DNA of 64,000 nt from the NCBI GenBank assembly GCA_015472025.1, contig BNHL01000001.1, forward strand, positions 4,204,001-4,268,000. Reading direction: 5' to 3'. Positions 40,641-49,532 of this stretch are shown one piece after another. The first letter of the stretch is position 1, and every line of letters begins with the position of its first letter. The stretch is from Cytophagales bacterium WSM2-2 (GTDB taxonomy: Bacteria > Bacteroidota > Bacteroidia > Cytophagales > Cyclobacteriaceae). Under the pieces are notes generated by a model. The model ran no database searches and had not been told where the DNA came from. It worked only from the letters and a program-made list of their open reading frames with translations. A program made the position numbers and the translations under genes.

Positions 40641-43103
40641 TCAATCCTGCCTCAACGCAGCTGTTGGGTTGCCCGTGGCTGCGCGCATGCAGATGACTCC
40701 CACCGTGACAATTGAAATCAGCAAGAGTGCAATCATCGGAAGTACAAAGATTTCCCATCCAGGTGCGATATGAAAAGCAAACGAACTTAACCACTGATCA
40801 ATGGCATAGTACACGAGAGGTATGGCTACCACATAGGCAATGGCCAGCAGTTTAATAAAATCGCGGGTAAACAAACTCAGGATAGCCAGTACAGAGGCAC
40901 CCAGTACTTTCCGTATCCCCGCTTCTTTGGTGCGATGAGCCACGGCAAATATGGAGAGCCCCAGTAATCCAAGGCAGGCGATCACGATCGCGAGGCCCGT
41001 GAATATTCCGAAGATCTTTCCAATCTTCACATCACTCTCATACTGCTTGTTGAAATACTCGTCAAGGAAAAAATATTCAAATGCATTGTTCGGAAAAGCC
41101 TGGTTATAAAAGTTTTTAACCGCAGTTATAGTTGTCGCTGCATTTTCGCCTTTCAGATTGATTGATATGTAATTCCAGCTGAAAAATGAGGGTATGACAT
41201 ACATCATCGGCTCAAAGCTTTCACGCAACGACACCTGGTGGTAGTCTTTGAGAACACCAACCACTTCACCTAGTTGTTCACGCGGCCCCATGCCGAACGT
41301 CACCTTTTCATTCAGCGCATCTTCCGGTTTGCCAAAACCCAGTTTCCGACTCATGGTTTCATTGATAAGTATTTTCGATTCCCTGTCAAAGACAAACTGG
41401 TCTTTTGCCTCCAGGTTTTTTCCCGCTACGACTTGAATGTCAAAAGTGGAGATAAAGTCTTCATCAATGGTTTGCTGGTAACAATTGAAATTAGCTTCCC
41501 GCGGAAGACCTACTTTTCGTGCCCCGTTGCGCCACAACAAAACACGACCGGGAACTCCGTTCGATGCGGCTACACCATTGACCTCCGTCAACCCGTTCAC
41601 CGAATTCTTAAACCACGATACATGATGCTGTACAGTCGAGTCAAAGACAGCCGGTGATTTCACCACCAGCACCTGGTCTTTAGTATACCCCAGGTTTTGG
41701 TTTTGCATGAAATGAAGCTGCTTATACATCGCTATCGTTCCCGCAATTAAAAAGAGAGACATGGCGTATTGAAATGATACAAGCCCCTTGCGTAAAAATT
41801 CACCGGAAGAAGATTTACTGAATTTCCCCTTCAGCACCTGTGCAGGATTGAACGATGACAATAGCAGTGCCGGGTAGGCCCCCACCAAAAGCGTGCCTGC
41901 GAAGAGAACACCCAGGGCAATCAGCCACAGCTGCGGGTCTGCAAGCCATCCATTACTATAGAGTGTGGAACTGATCGCTTTACCTACCAGGGTTTCAAAC
42001 CACGGCATTGTCAGCGAAAGGATAAAGATAGCGAGCAGCAATGAAAACGTATTGACTAACAGGGCATCGAAAAAAAACTGAACGACCAGCTGTACTTTAC
42101 TTGCACCTACTACTTTACGAAGTCCCACTTCTTTGCTTCGCTCCAACGACTTGGCAGTGGAAAGGTTGATGTAATTGATCCACGCTACAATCAAGATAAA
42201 CACCCCGAGAGCGCCAAGAAAATACACGATACGTTCGCTGCCATTGGCACTCTGCTCGAGAGCGAGGTTCGATTGTAAATGGATAGAAGTTACCGGCTGC
42301 AGGGCCATTTGTATATCCCACTTGTATTCACGCTTCACGTCACCGAGGTATTTGTCGACGAAGGCAGGGAACTTATGTGTTATCTCATTTGTACGTACTC
42401 CCTGTTTCAGGAGAACATAATTATAAAACTCAGGCCACCGCCACTGGTCATAGCCCCATTTCTCACCCACAGTGGAAAAGGAAATAAGGACATTGAAATC
42501 GAGGTGAGAGTTGGTGGGAATATCTTTCATGACACCCGTTACCGTGAGATTGACGTCACGGTTGACGCTCAGTGTTTTTCCAAGAGCTGATTCGCCTCCG
42601 AAAAATTTCCGACTTATGCTTTGAGTGATGACAATCGACTTGGGTTGCGCCAATGCCGTAACCGGATCCCCTTCCAGCAACGGGTAGGAGAACAGCTTGA
42701 AGAAAGCGGCATCCGCCAAAAACATCTGCTCTTCATTGAATGAAATGAGGTTGCCATCGCTGCCCGTAGTTGACAGTGTTACTGAGGTGGCAAACAGACT
42801 GGAACGTGCCAGTCGCACAAAATCTTCTACTTCCGGAAAATCACTTTTCATAGCAGGCCCGACAGCCGGGTGGTTGGTAGCCGATGCATGCTTCGAAGCA
42901 TCCGCTTCTGTGCTGGCCAATGTTACGCGATACAATCGGTCCGCATTAGTGTTGAACTTGTCATAGCTCACCTCGAAACGGTTGTACTCATAGATGAGCC
43001 CGCAAACAGCAAGCCCGATGGCGAGGCCGGCAATATTAATAATAGAGATGGTCCGGTTCCGGATGAGATTTCGCCAGGCTACGATTAGGAAGTTCTTCAA
43101 CAT
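40641..43103 (-). CDS. FtsX/MacB-like permease, no adjacent ATPase
   Basis: 820-aa permease from ATG 43103 (MLKNFLIVAWRNLIRN); the frame continues 10 codons upstream. It has TM1 (IINIAGLAIGLAVCGLIYEY), a MacB-PCD domain, then TM bundles marked by VGLRKVVGASKVQLVVQF and AGIRKVLGASVLAILSLF, and a second periplasmic domain. It is paralogous to 36789-39191 and lies in the opposite orientation. No ATPase gene is next to it. The 242-bp gap toward the ArsR operon contains degenerate repeats (near 40550-40640). Confidence 0.9.
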   Translation of the reverse strand: MLKNFLIVAWRNLIRNRTISIINIAGLAIGLAVCGLIYEYNRFEVSYDKFNTNADRLYRVTLASTEADASKHASATNHPAVGPAMKSDFPEVEDFVRLARSSLFATSVTLSTTGSDGNLISFNEEQMFLADAAFFKLFSYPLLEGDPVTALAQPKSIVITQSISRKFFGGESALGKTLSVNRDVNLTVTGVMKDIPTNSHLDFNVLISFSTVGEKWGYDQWRWPEFYNYVLLKQGVRTNEITHKFPAFVDKYLGDVKREYKWDIQMALQPVTSIHLQSNLALEQSANGSERIVYFLGALGVFILIVAWINYINLSTAKSLERSKEVGLRKVVGASKVQLVVQFFFDALLVNTFSLLLAIFILSLTMPWFETLVGKAISSTLYSNGWLADPQLWLIALGVLFAGTLLVGAYPALLLSSFNPAQVLKGKFSKSSSGEFLRKGLVSFQYAMSLFLIAGTIAMYKQLHFMQNQNLGYTKDQVLVVKSPAVFDSTVQHHVSWFKNSVNGLTEVNGVAASNGVPGRVLLWRNGARKVGLPREANFNCYQQTIDEDFISTFDIQVVAGKNLEAKDQFVFDRESKILINETMSRKLGFGKPEDALNEKVTFGMGPREQLGEVVGVLKDYHQVSLRESFEPMMYVIPSFFSWNYISINLKGENAATTITAVKNFYNQAFPNNAFEYFFLDEYFNKQYESDVKIGKIFGIFTGLAIVIACLGLLGLSIFAVAHRTKEAGIRKVLGASVLAILSLFTRDFIKLLAIAYVVAIPLVYYAIDQWLSSFAFHIAPGWEIFVLPMIALLLISIVTVGVICMRAATGNPTAALRQD

Positions 43104-43340
43104 AGGGGAGTAGTTTGCTGCCAGCAGTCCCAATTTTCATTCCACTCTTGGGTCTCATGTATCCTCTTGGTAAAAAGGAGCTTAGCATTCAATATCTGCC
43201 ATAATTGTATCATTTCCGAAACAATAAAGTTCGAAAGCGGGCATTCGGTGGCTTCACACAAAGTGATTATTCAGAGGTTTATCCTTTCATACTGATCTGT
43301 TAAATTTACAAAGGCACTTGGTCTCAACAATTTTCATCTC

Positions 43341-43919
43341 ATGAAACGATTCTTTTGTGTCTTGCTTTTCCTTACAATGAGTTGCTCAACAAAACGACAA
43401 CAAGCCGCTTTGCAAAATTCAAATGGCCAAAACATTCGTTCTAGAGTAATGACTGACGGGAAGGTTTGGATGACAGAGAATTTGAGTATCAACGTGACAG
43501 ATTCGTATTGCCAGCAAGACGATACACTCAATTGCAACCGTTATGGACGCTTGTATACATGGAAAGCCGCTATACTTGGTTGCAGTAGTCTAGGAGATGG
43601 ATGGCGGCTACCCACTGATGAGGAATGGAAGACACTGGCCAAATCGTATGGAGGTATTTATGATGATTCGGATGACAAAGGCAAATCTTCTTATGTAAAC
43701 CTTATGCAGGATGGAAAGGCAGAGTTCAACGCAGTATTAGGTGGTAACAGGGAGGCGAATGGAGCCTATGAACGCCTTGAAGCACATGGCTTCTACTGGT
43801 CCTCAACAGAGCATGATAGCACGGAAGCCTGGTTTTATAATTTCGCAAAAGGACCTACGCTGCTCAATCATCACACCGGTGATAAAAAACGCGCAGTCTC
43901 AGTACGTTGCATAAAATGA
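43341..43919 (+). CDS. FISUMP-domain lipoprotein
   Basis: 192-aa predicted lipoprotein (LLFLTMSCS) carrying one 'Fibrobacter succinogenes major paralogous' domain: VWMTENLSINV, YGRLYTWKAAIL, GDGWRLPTDEEWKTLA, GFYWSSTEHDS, AVSVRC. The fold resembles C-type-lectin-like formylglycine-generating domains without the enzyme residues, and the family is surface-exposed and of unknown role. It is convergent with the next gene, with only 2 bp between stops. Confidence 0.9.
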   Translation: MKRFFCVLLFLTMSCSTKRQQAALQNSNGQNIRSRVMTDGKVWMTENLSINVTDSYCQQDDTLNCNRYGRLYTWKAAILGCSSLGDGWRLPTDEEWKTLAKSYGGIYDDSDDKGKSSYVNLMQDGKAEFNAVLGGNREANGAYERLEAHGFYWSSTEHDSTEAWFYNFAKGPTLLNHHTGDKKRAVSVRCIK

Positions 43920-43921
43920 AT

Positions 43922-44593
43922 TCACTCCTGGCTTTCAACGCCCTCTTTTACACATAGAAGGAAAGCCTTGGCCTCTTCGGTGCTTATATGTGAAGGCGGA
44001 TAAGATAAAGAGATATACATTAAAGGACGCGACTCTACGCGTGTGCGATCGATAACCAACGGCCGTTTCTCGATCTGATACAAAGTTAGTTTGCAGGAAT
44101 GAGTAACTGATTCAGAAACCACCCAGGCCAGCGTCTGATGCTCTGACGAATTACATACAATAGAGAATGTTGTCTCTGTCGACAGATCTTTGGACAGATC
44201 GGCTTTCTTTCTTTGCAACTCCTCTACAAGAGTATTCCTAATATCATCAATGTTATGCAGTTGATCGGATTTATGAAGAGTTACTTTTTTTGAAGAGTAT
44301 TCAATCAAAATACGAGTAGGGTCCTGGTTTGTATTTATTCGGGGAAACCTCTTCAGGGCGCTGCAAACCGTTTTGATAAAAAAGGGCATCAATTCCACAC
44401 CCGCAAATCCCTTTTCAAAGTCATCATACTCTTCTTCCAGCCTGCTGAACAACGGAAGCATATCGATTTCATTAAATGCAGAAACTAACATGCGGGTAAG
44501 ATACGGCCAAAGACAGATGTAGCTCGGGTTAACTATTGATACAGCATATCTGTTTATTGAAAGCGACCTTTCAGTTATCAAATTACCGGACAT
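43922..44593 (-). CDS. Stand-alone E2-acyltransferase-like protein without catalytic His
   Basis: 223-aa protein aligned by eye with the catalytic core of 2-oxoacid dehydrogenase E2: SAFNEIDMLPLFSRLEEEYD, MPFFIKTVCSALKRFPRINT, LYQIEKRPLVIDR and RPLMYISLSYPP, then AKAFLLCVKEGVE. In E2 the last motif continues DHRxxDG, with the catalytic His. Here the position reads PPSHISTEEA, so the His/Asp pair is lost. There is no lipoyl or E1/E3-binding domain. It may be a regulatory or scaffold relative of E2, or an enzyme with altered chemistry. I know of no named family for it. Confidence 0.72.
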   Translation of the reverse strand: MSGNLITERSLSINRYAVSIVNPSYICLWPYLTRMLVSAFNEIDMLPLFSRLEEEYDDFEKGFAGVELMPFFIKTVCSALKRFPRINTNQDPTRILIEYSSKKVTLHKSDQLHNIDDIRNTLVEELQRKKADLSKDLSTETTFSIVCNSSEHQTLAWVVSESVTHSCKLTLYQIEKRPLVIDRTRVESRPLMYISLSYPPSHISTEEAKAFLLCVKEGVESQE

Positions 44594-44625
44594 TCAATTA
44601 AATTGGGCCTCCTCAAACCAATATC

Positions 44626-45582
44626 ATGAGACCTTGCCTTTTCCTATTTCTACTGCTACTCTCTTCCAGTGTTTTTTCGCAAAGCAGTCCCGATCAGAAG
44701 AAAAAAGACAGCCTCACCATTGCACGGTTAAGGCAAGACAGTATCAAAAGCCGTAAGCTCTTCGACCACCTTACTTCTACAGGTGTCGATACAACTTTTA
44801 AAGATACATTGCGCGCTTTCAGGGGAGAGGTGAAGAAAATGGAAGCAACACTTTTAAAACTGAACGAGCTTTACCGCAAGACCTACAACCGGTTGGATAC
44901 AGCCAACAAGCGACTCGCAAATTCAGACAAGAAACTGACTGAAACCTCGAGAAGCATAAAGACATCCGATAGCACACTGCGAAACACGAACAATATTTTG
45001 CAAGGCATTGGCTCCACGCTTGGTGTCACCGTTGCTCAACTGCGCAAGAAAACGGTTGAAGACTCTCTCGCTTTGGAAAGGAGCAAAAATAAATACAGAC
45101 GACTGTCACTGGCGGGTGGTACATCCTACGATACCAAACTGGGTTGGAGCCAGGGTGGGATAACCGCTATGGTTGGGTTTCGCGATTATACTTTATCAAG
45201 AAGCCCTGAAGGATGGAAGAGTCAATTGTGGGACTACGGATTTTCAATGGGCGGCAGTTTTCAGACTTCTGGAAGTACTAAGAAATTTGTTGGTACCGTT
45301 GGAGTTGGTTTTGTGATCTATCATACGGCAGTGGTGAACATTGGCTATACCACAGAGAACTCGGCTGTTTTCAATTTCGGGGTCAGGTTAAGTGTTGCAG
45401 GACTTGAAGATTTTTTGAATTCAAGATGGCAACCCAACCCGTATAAGAAATTGAAGAGCATTGCCGACAAATACCCCGGTACAACAAAGGGTGAGCGCGC
45501 AGCACAACGGCTAAAGGATTGGGATACCCCCAAAATTAACAAAGTAAAGAAGAGCAATAACGTAAGCGAGAAGAAAGACTAG
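44626..45582 (+). CDS. Secreted coiled-coil protein with beta-rich domain
   Basis: 318-aa protein with a signal peptide (LFLFLLLLSSSVFSQSS), a helical coiled coil (about 30-160; LARLRQDSIKSRKLFDHL, DTANKRLANSDKKLTETSR) and a C-terminal beta domain (about 165-300) that alternates aromatic and Gly residues (GGTSYDTKLGWSQGGITAMV, FVGTVGVGFVIYHTAVVNIG). The beta part could be a small outer-membrane barrel. It is unrecognised as a family. It diverges from the E2-like gene (32 bp between starts), so the two may share a promoter region. Confidence 0.75.
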   Translation: MRPCLFLFLLLLSSSVFSQSSPDQKKKDSLTIARLRQDSIKSRKLFDHLTSTGVDTTFKDTLRAFRGEVKKMEATLLKLNELYRKTYNRLDTANKRLANSDKKLTETSRSIKTSDSTLRNTNNILQGIGSTLGVTVAQLRKKTVEDSLALERSKNKYRRLSLAGGTSYDTKLGWSQGGITAMVGFRDYTLSRSPEGWKSQLWDYGFSMGGSFQTSGSTKKFVGTVGVGFVIYHTAVVNIGYTTENSAVFNFGVRLSVAGLEDFLNSRWQPNPYKKLKSIADKYPGTTKGERAAQRLKDWDTPKINKVKKSNNVSEKKD

Positions 45583-45689
45583 ATACCGGAGGGGGCGCAT
45601 GTTTATGGAATAGAAACCATGGAACCAATTTCGATCGGTCATATGCTCTCAGGTAAAGTCAATATTTACATCGATCGCCTTCAATTTTT

Positions 45690-46133
45690 TTATTCTTCAG
45701 TTGCTTCAATACCTTGCCTCGCCAGTTGCGTAAGATGTTCCTTCATCGTTTTGAGTTGTTCGGGTAAGTGCCCATGCCACTTTGAAACCTCCGCAATGAT
45801 CCGGAAGGGATGCAACGAGCGATATGATTTTGTCGGATTACCTGGAAATCTCTTGTCTGTCAGATTAGGGTCGTCTTCAATCGGGCCTGTTGCTTCAACT
45901 ACATAAATTCTTTCCTGACCTTCTCCCAGAGCAAGTTCTGCACCCCAAATGGCAGCATCCAGTGTGGCGCTCAGATAAATGTATTTTGCCTTCTTCTTTT
46001 GGCCATAATTGGAGTTATAACCGACCTCGATCAAACTTCCGATTTCCAGGTCTGCCTTAGTGCCGTGATAGTAAGATTGTACAAACATTTTCGCTGCCGT
46101 TCCTGCCAACTTTTCATCAGAACTTTTGCTCAT
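45690..46133 (-). CDS. arr: Rifampin ADP-ribosyltransferase
   Basis: 148-aa Arr enzyme that inactivates rifamycins by NAD+-dependent ADP-ribosylation of the C23 hydroxyl. The start is the ATG at 46133; the TTG at 46154 would overlap marR. Family motifs are complete: SYYHGTKADL with the key His, YNSNYGQKKKAKYIYLSATL with the Tyr, and IEDDPNLTDKRFPGNPTKSY with the Asp. Length is normal for chromosomal Arr. It is encoded 10 bp after a MarR gene, so expression is probably inducible, perhaps by a natural rifamycin-like compound. Confidence 0.93.
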   Translation of the reverse strand: MSKSSDEKLAGTAAKMFVQSYYHGTKADLEIGSLIEVGYNSNYGQKKKAKYIYLSATLDAAIWGAELALGEGQERIYVVEATGPIEDDPNLTDKRFPGNPTKSYRSLHPFRIIAEVSKWHGHLPEQLKTMKEHLTQLARQGIEATEE

Positions 46134-46143
46134 ACTTTTTTTA

Positions 46144-46602
46144 TTAATGCTCAAACTTGTTATTGGTCTCGTTCATCAATTCTATTGATTTCACGAAGTA
46201 GCTTTGGATAATTTCTATTTCCGTTTTTGAAAAGGAAGCAATCAACTCTTCTGTTTCCTTTTGAAAATCCTTATAGAAAGGTTCAAACAAAGTCATTATT
46301 TTTTTAGCGTCAGGTACAATAAAGACCTTTCGCCTGTCACTCTGATCAAACTGCCGTTTGACCAGTTTCTTCTTCTCAAACCGGTCTATCAAACCTGTAA
46401 CAGCCCCGGTGGTCAGCCCGGTCAAATCGGCAAGTTCACCAGCTGTCAGCTGCCCTTTTTGCAGAAAAAACCCCAGGTATTTGTGATCCGTTCCGGCGAA
46501 GCCTGCCTGTCGCGCAATCGTTTCATGCATGCGAATGGAGGAATACGCATATTTCTGGCTCACCTTCCGTAAGGCCACTACGGCATCTGTTTTATTACTC
46601 AC
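46144..46602 (-). CDS. MarR-family transcriptional regulator
   Basis: 152-aa winged-helix dimer (HKYLGFFLQKGQLTAGELAD, TTGAVTGLIDRFEKKKLVKR, DQSDRRKVFIVPDA). It precedes arr in the same operon and is likely its repressor. An inverted TATCTT-N7-AAGATA element lies just upstream of its start. Whether it senses rifamycin itself or general stress cannot be told from the sequence. Confidence 0.92.
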   Translation of the reverse strand: MSNKTDAVVALRKVSQKYAYSSIRMHETIARQAGFAGTDHKYLGFFLQKGQLTAGELADLTGLTTGAVTGLIDRFEKKKLVKRQFDQSDRRKVFIVPDAKKIMTLFEPFYKDFQKETEELIASFSKTEIEIIQSYFVKSIELMNETNNKFEH

Positions 46603-46610
46603 TGAATAAG

Positions 46611-46629
46611 TATCTTAGTCACAAAGATA
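46611..46629 (-). promoter_or_regulatory. Candidate MarR operator
   Basis: TATCTT (46611-46616) and AAGATA (46624-46629) form an inverted repeat with 7 bp between, starting 9 bp before the marR start codon. The size and place fit an autoregulatory MarR site. Confidence 0.5.
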
Positions 46630-46687
46630 ATGTAAAAAACTATTCAAGACAATCCTGCGCTTGCTGAAATTCAGTATCTTGCCTTTC

Positions 46688-47263
46688 GTGAAGACGAACT
46701 ATCAATTGCTGGATAGCAAACTACTGGTTGTTACTGTAGGGATACTGGTATTGACCAGGGTCATAGGTGAGGTGCTTGACTACATCGGGTTAAGTCAGCT
46801 TATAAACAGTATTTGGCTTGTTCAATTCTTCAGGGTAACGAAAACAGCTTTGACCATCGGGACCCTGTGTGCACTTGTCTTACTTCTCTTGTTTGGTACG
46901 CTCATGGAAGAAAAGATATTCTTTCGACTCGTCTTGTGTTTCCTCGGCACGGCATTTATAGGCGCAATAATGAAAGTCATGCACTGGTCTGGGGATGAGG
47001 TATTTCTGCTGACCGGATTTACAGGTATGACGGCAGTTTATTCAATGCACTTTATACGAAAACCCGATAAAAAACGGCTGGATAAATTGAAGGCCGCATG
47101 GGTTGTACTCTCCGGTGTCTCTTCTGCTTTTATAATCGAACACTTACCCGGAAGGGAAGAGTTAACTATCATTGAAGATATCATGCTCTTGATTTTGTTT
47201 ATTGATTTTGGCCAAGCCCGTCTTAAGATAATATCAGAGCCTTACGGTAAGGAAAGAGCCTAG
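46688..47263 (+). CDS. Four- to five-TM membrane protein (GldL-like look)
   Basis: About 191 aa from GTG 46688 (VKTNYQLLDSK); a TTG at 46661 is the alternative. TM helices include LLVVTVGILVLTRVIGEVLD, LIGTLCALVLLLLFGTLM-like and FLGTAFIGAIMKVMHWSGDE segments. The last stretch faintly recalls the N-terminal region of gliding-motility protein GldL, but the coiled coil is missing, so I only call it a membrane protein. It diverges from the MarR/arr operon. Confidence 0.7.
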   Translation: MKTNYQLLDSKLLVVTVGILVLTRVIGEVLDYIGLSQLINSIWLVQFFRVTKTALTIGTLCALVLLLLFGTLMEEKIFFRLVLCFLGTAFIGAIMKVMHWSGDEVFLLTGFTGMTAVYSMHFIRKPDKKRLDKLKAAWVVLSGVSSAFIIEHLPGREELTIIEDIMLLILFIDFGQARLKIISEPYGKERA

Positions 47264-47341
47264 TCTCTGCATAGGAATATCCTACATACACTTTCAAATT
47301 ATTCAGGGAAGTGCCTTGCACTTTTCAAGTCTTTACGACAA

Positions 47342-48547
47342 TCAAATATAACTCAACCACCACTGCTTGTGGCTCTTTTTATATTCTGAAAACCATTTGC
47401 AAAGCGGAAATAATGCTGCTACCACTGAGATCCAGACCACATAAAGACCAACGAGACCAAACCCGAGTCCGTTGGGTTTGAAAAAGAAGGGATTGTTTGT
47501 CGGCACAATGTCGTTGACACCAAATCCCTGCATGAAGAATACAACGATTACAATAATGTGGATGAGATAGAAATGGAGCACATAATAAAACATCGGCACG
47601 CGTCCATAGACATTCAGGATGTTGGTAACCCGGTTTTGAATTCTCTCAAACCAAATCAATAATAATAATGCAGGCCCCAGTGTCATGCAAAGGAAAAGGA
47701 GTGACGGAGGATATTTGTTGAGATTGAAAAACGACAAAACCGTAAACACCGTGCCTCTGGGCTGCGATGACCAGGGCAGAGGGTCACCATAGAGATTACT
47801 GAAACGGAGAATTACAAAACCAGCTGTAATCAACAACCCCAGTGTCAACAACAGTTTTCTCCGGTAGGCAGCATCCACCGTTTCTTCATAGAGTTTACCG
47901 AGGCAGTAGCCAAGCATCATTACACCCGTCCAGGGGAGAAACGAGTATACGATAAGATAGACATGGCCAGGGGCGAAAGCGTGAACCGAAAAATTGGCCG
48001 TCAGTAAAAACTCCATCAGGTGGTTTCCCTTCAGAGCCGCTCCAACGGCAAGGAAGTCAACCATATTGTGACCTGCTACGATAAGCGCTCCTATGCAGAA
48101 AATCATTTTGTAAGGAAGCCTTACAAGTACACCAAACAAAATCATACTTGCCCCAATAGCCCAAATCACTTGTAGAATCAAAATGGAGAACACCGGGTTG
48201 AATGTCCAGCCAAAAGTGACGATTGTTATCTCCAGTACAACCAGCCACAGACCACGTTTGAAAAGGAAGATGCTCAATTCATTTTTAGTAAGTCGTTGGC
48301 CCATGATATAAATGGACGTTCCTGCCAACAGGATAAAAACAGGAGCACAGAAGTGTGTGATCCATCGTGTAAAGAACAGGGCGGGGTAGGTGGTCTGCAT
48401 GTTAGTAGGATCGCTGGTGAGGTCTGACGTCTGTGTCAAATCAGCTTTGTACAAAAAATCACGCACATGATCCAGGGCCATAATGATCATCACCAGACCC
48501 TTTAAGATATCGAGCGACTGAATTCTGTTTTTAGAAACTGTTGACAT
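47342..48547 (-). CDS. DUF1624/heparan-alpha-glucosaminide N-acetyltransferase-like protein
   Basis: 401-aa membrane protein with about ten TM helices. The start RIQSLDILKGLVMIIMALDH is the hallmark of DUF1624 acyltransferase-like proteins related to HGSNAT, which transfer an acyl group across the membrane to a sugar. His and Asp in MALDHVRDF are the likely functional residues. The glycan target is unknown. It is monocistronic; 48 bp upstream is the small gene at 48596. Confidence 0.87.
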   Translation of the reverse strand: MSTVSKNRIQSLDILKGLVMIIMALDHVRDFLYKADLTQTSDLTSDPTNMQTTYPALFFTRWITHFCAPVFILLAGTSIYIMGQRLTKNELSIFLFKRGLWLVVLEITIVTFGWTFNPVFSILILQVIWAIGASMILFGVLVRLPYKMIFCIGALIVAGHNMVDFLAVGAALKGNHLMEFLLTANFSVHAFAPGHVYLIVYSFLPWTGVMMLGYCLGKLYEETVDAAYRRKLLLTLGLLITAGFVILRFSNLYGDPLPWSSQPRGTVFTVLSFFNLNKYPPSLLFLCMTLGPALLLLIWFERIQNRVTNILNVYGRVPMFYYVLHFYLIHIIVIVVFFMQGFGVNDIVPTNNPFFFKPNGLGFGLVGLYVVWISVVAALFPLCKWFSEYKKSHKQWWLSYI

Positions 48548-48595
48548 AGAGTTGAAACGCCCCTGTGTGAATTTATTAAAAAATCCCTGATTCTA

Positions 48596-48850
48596 TTACC
48601 GGGCGCTCATGATCTTCTCCAGCTCATTTAAAATACCCTCGTTCATGCCCAGGTAAATAGAATCTTTTGAGCCCGGGTATTGACCGGAATACAAATGATC
48701 TCTTGTATCGGACCTGATCCTCCTGTCAATAAAGAACTGATGTGTTTCCCCTTCAGCGTCCAACAACTCAAAAGCAATTGTACCACCATCAGCAGCAACA
48801 GAGATTTTGACCGGGTCAATCGAGAACTTCTTTAAGAGTATGCTAACCAT
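48596..48850 (-). CDS. Small hypothetical protein (84 aa)
   Basis: Soluble 84-aa protein with a short beta-rich pattern (SVAADGGTIAFELLD, HQFFIDRRI) and a helical C terminus (GILNELEKIMS). No signal peptide or known domain. It probably shares a transcript with the acyltransferase gene downstream, 48 bp away. I cannot assign a function. Confidence 0.65.
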   Translation of the reverse strand: MVSILLKKFSIDPVKISVAADGGTIAFELLDAEGETHQFFIDRRIRSDTRDHLYSGQYPGSKDSIYLGMNEGILNELEKIMSAR

Positions 48851-48960
48851 AGATAGTGCGTATTTCAGTACAAAAATAGGTCAAATGAAAACAAGAGAAT
48901 GGTAAGCCATATTCATTTTGTGGTAATTTCAACTCCGGCACTTTAACACGAGTGAACTGT

Positions 48961-48995
48961 GATAACACTTGTCAGTGCAGATTGCCGTACCTTTG
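48961..48995 (+). promoter_or_regulatory. Promoter with a GTCAG-GC-GAT element
   Basis: The segment holds GATAACACTTGTCAGTGCAG, then the exact -7 box TACCTTTG at 48988-48995, 11 bp before the ATG at 49007. A similar upstream sequence precedes the isochorismatase-like gene at 15598. Confidence 0.5.
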
Positions 48996-49006
48996 ATTAT
49001 ATATTG

Positions 49007-49504
49007 ATGAGAAGAATTATTTTCCTGGGTGTATTATTGATCCCTGTTTTGACCAATGCGCAATACGACTCCATTTTTAATAAAGCCGCCAATAAGAAAG
49101 CCAGCGCGGAAGATGCTGACGTAAGCAAGGAAGAGACCTATTCCATCACGATTATCGTTACACACATTCGCAATCACAAAGGTGTAATCCAGTTCAAGTT
49201 TTTTGATGATGCTATTCCATTCCCCGATAAATCGGGATTTCGGAAAACGATGGTGCCAAAAACACAGATGACTGGGGACTCATTGAAAATAACCTATTCC
49301 GGTTTTACTTCTAAAAATATGGGCATCGCCCTGTTGGATGATGAAAACAGTAACTGGAAACTTGACTTCGGATGGTTCCTGCCAAGAGAAGGTCACGCCT
49401 TTGCCGGTTACTACCACACCGCGCTACGCAAGCCAGAGTATAAAGACTTTCGTTTTCTTTTAACCGGGGATAAGAAAGTGATCATGAAAATGAAGTACTA
49501 TTGA
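49007..49504 (+). CDS. Secreted DUF2141-like protein
   Basis: 165-aa protein from ATG 49007; the frame upstream to 48959 overlaps the promoter. It has a signal peptide (IIFLGVLLIPVLTNAQ), then a DUF2141-type beta-sandwich: ITIIVTHIRNHKGVIQFKFF, MGIALLDDENSNWKLDFGWF and a C-terminal FRFLLTGDKKVIMKMKY. The family is periplasmic or outer-membrane associated, of unknown role. The DENSNWKLD segment is an Asp/Asn-rich loop that may bind calcium. Confidence 0.8.
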   Translation: MRRIIFLGVLLIPVLTNAQYDSIFNKAANKKASAEDADVSKEETYSITIIVTHIRNHKGVIQFKFFDDAIPFPDKSGFRKTMVPKTQMTGDSLKITYSGFTSKNMGIALLDDENSNWKLDFGWFLPREGHAFAGYYHTALRKPEYKDFRFLLTGDKKVIMKMKYY

Positions 49505-49532
49505 TGTTCGTGTAGTTCATCAAGGAACGCAT

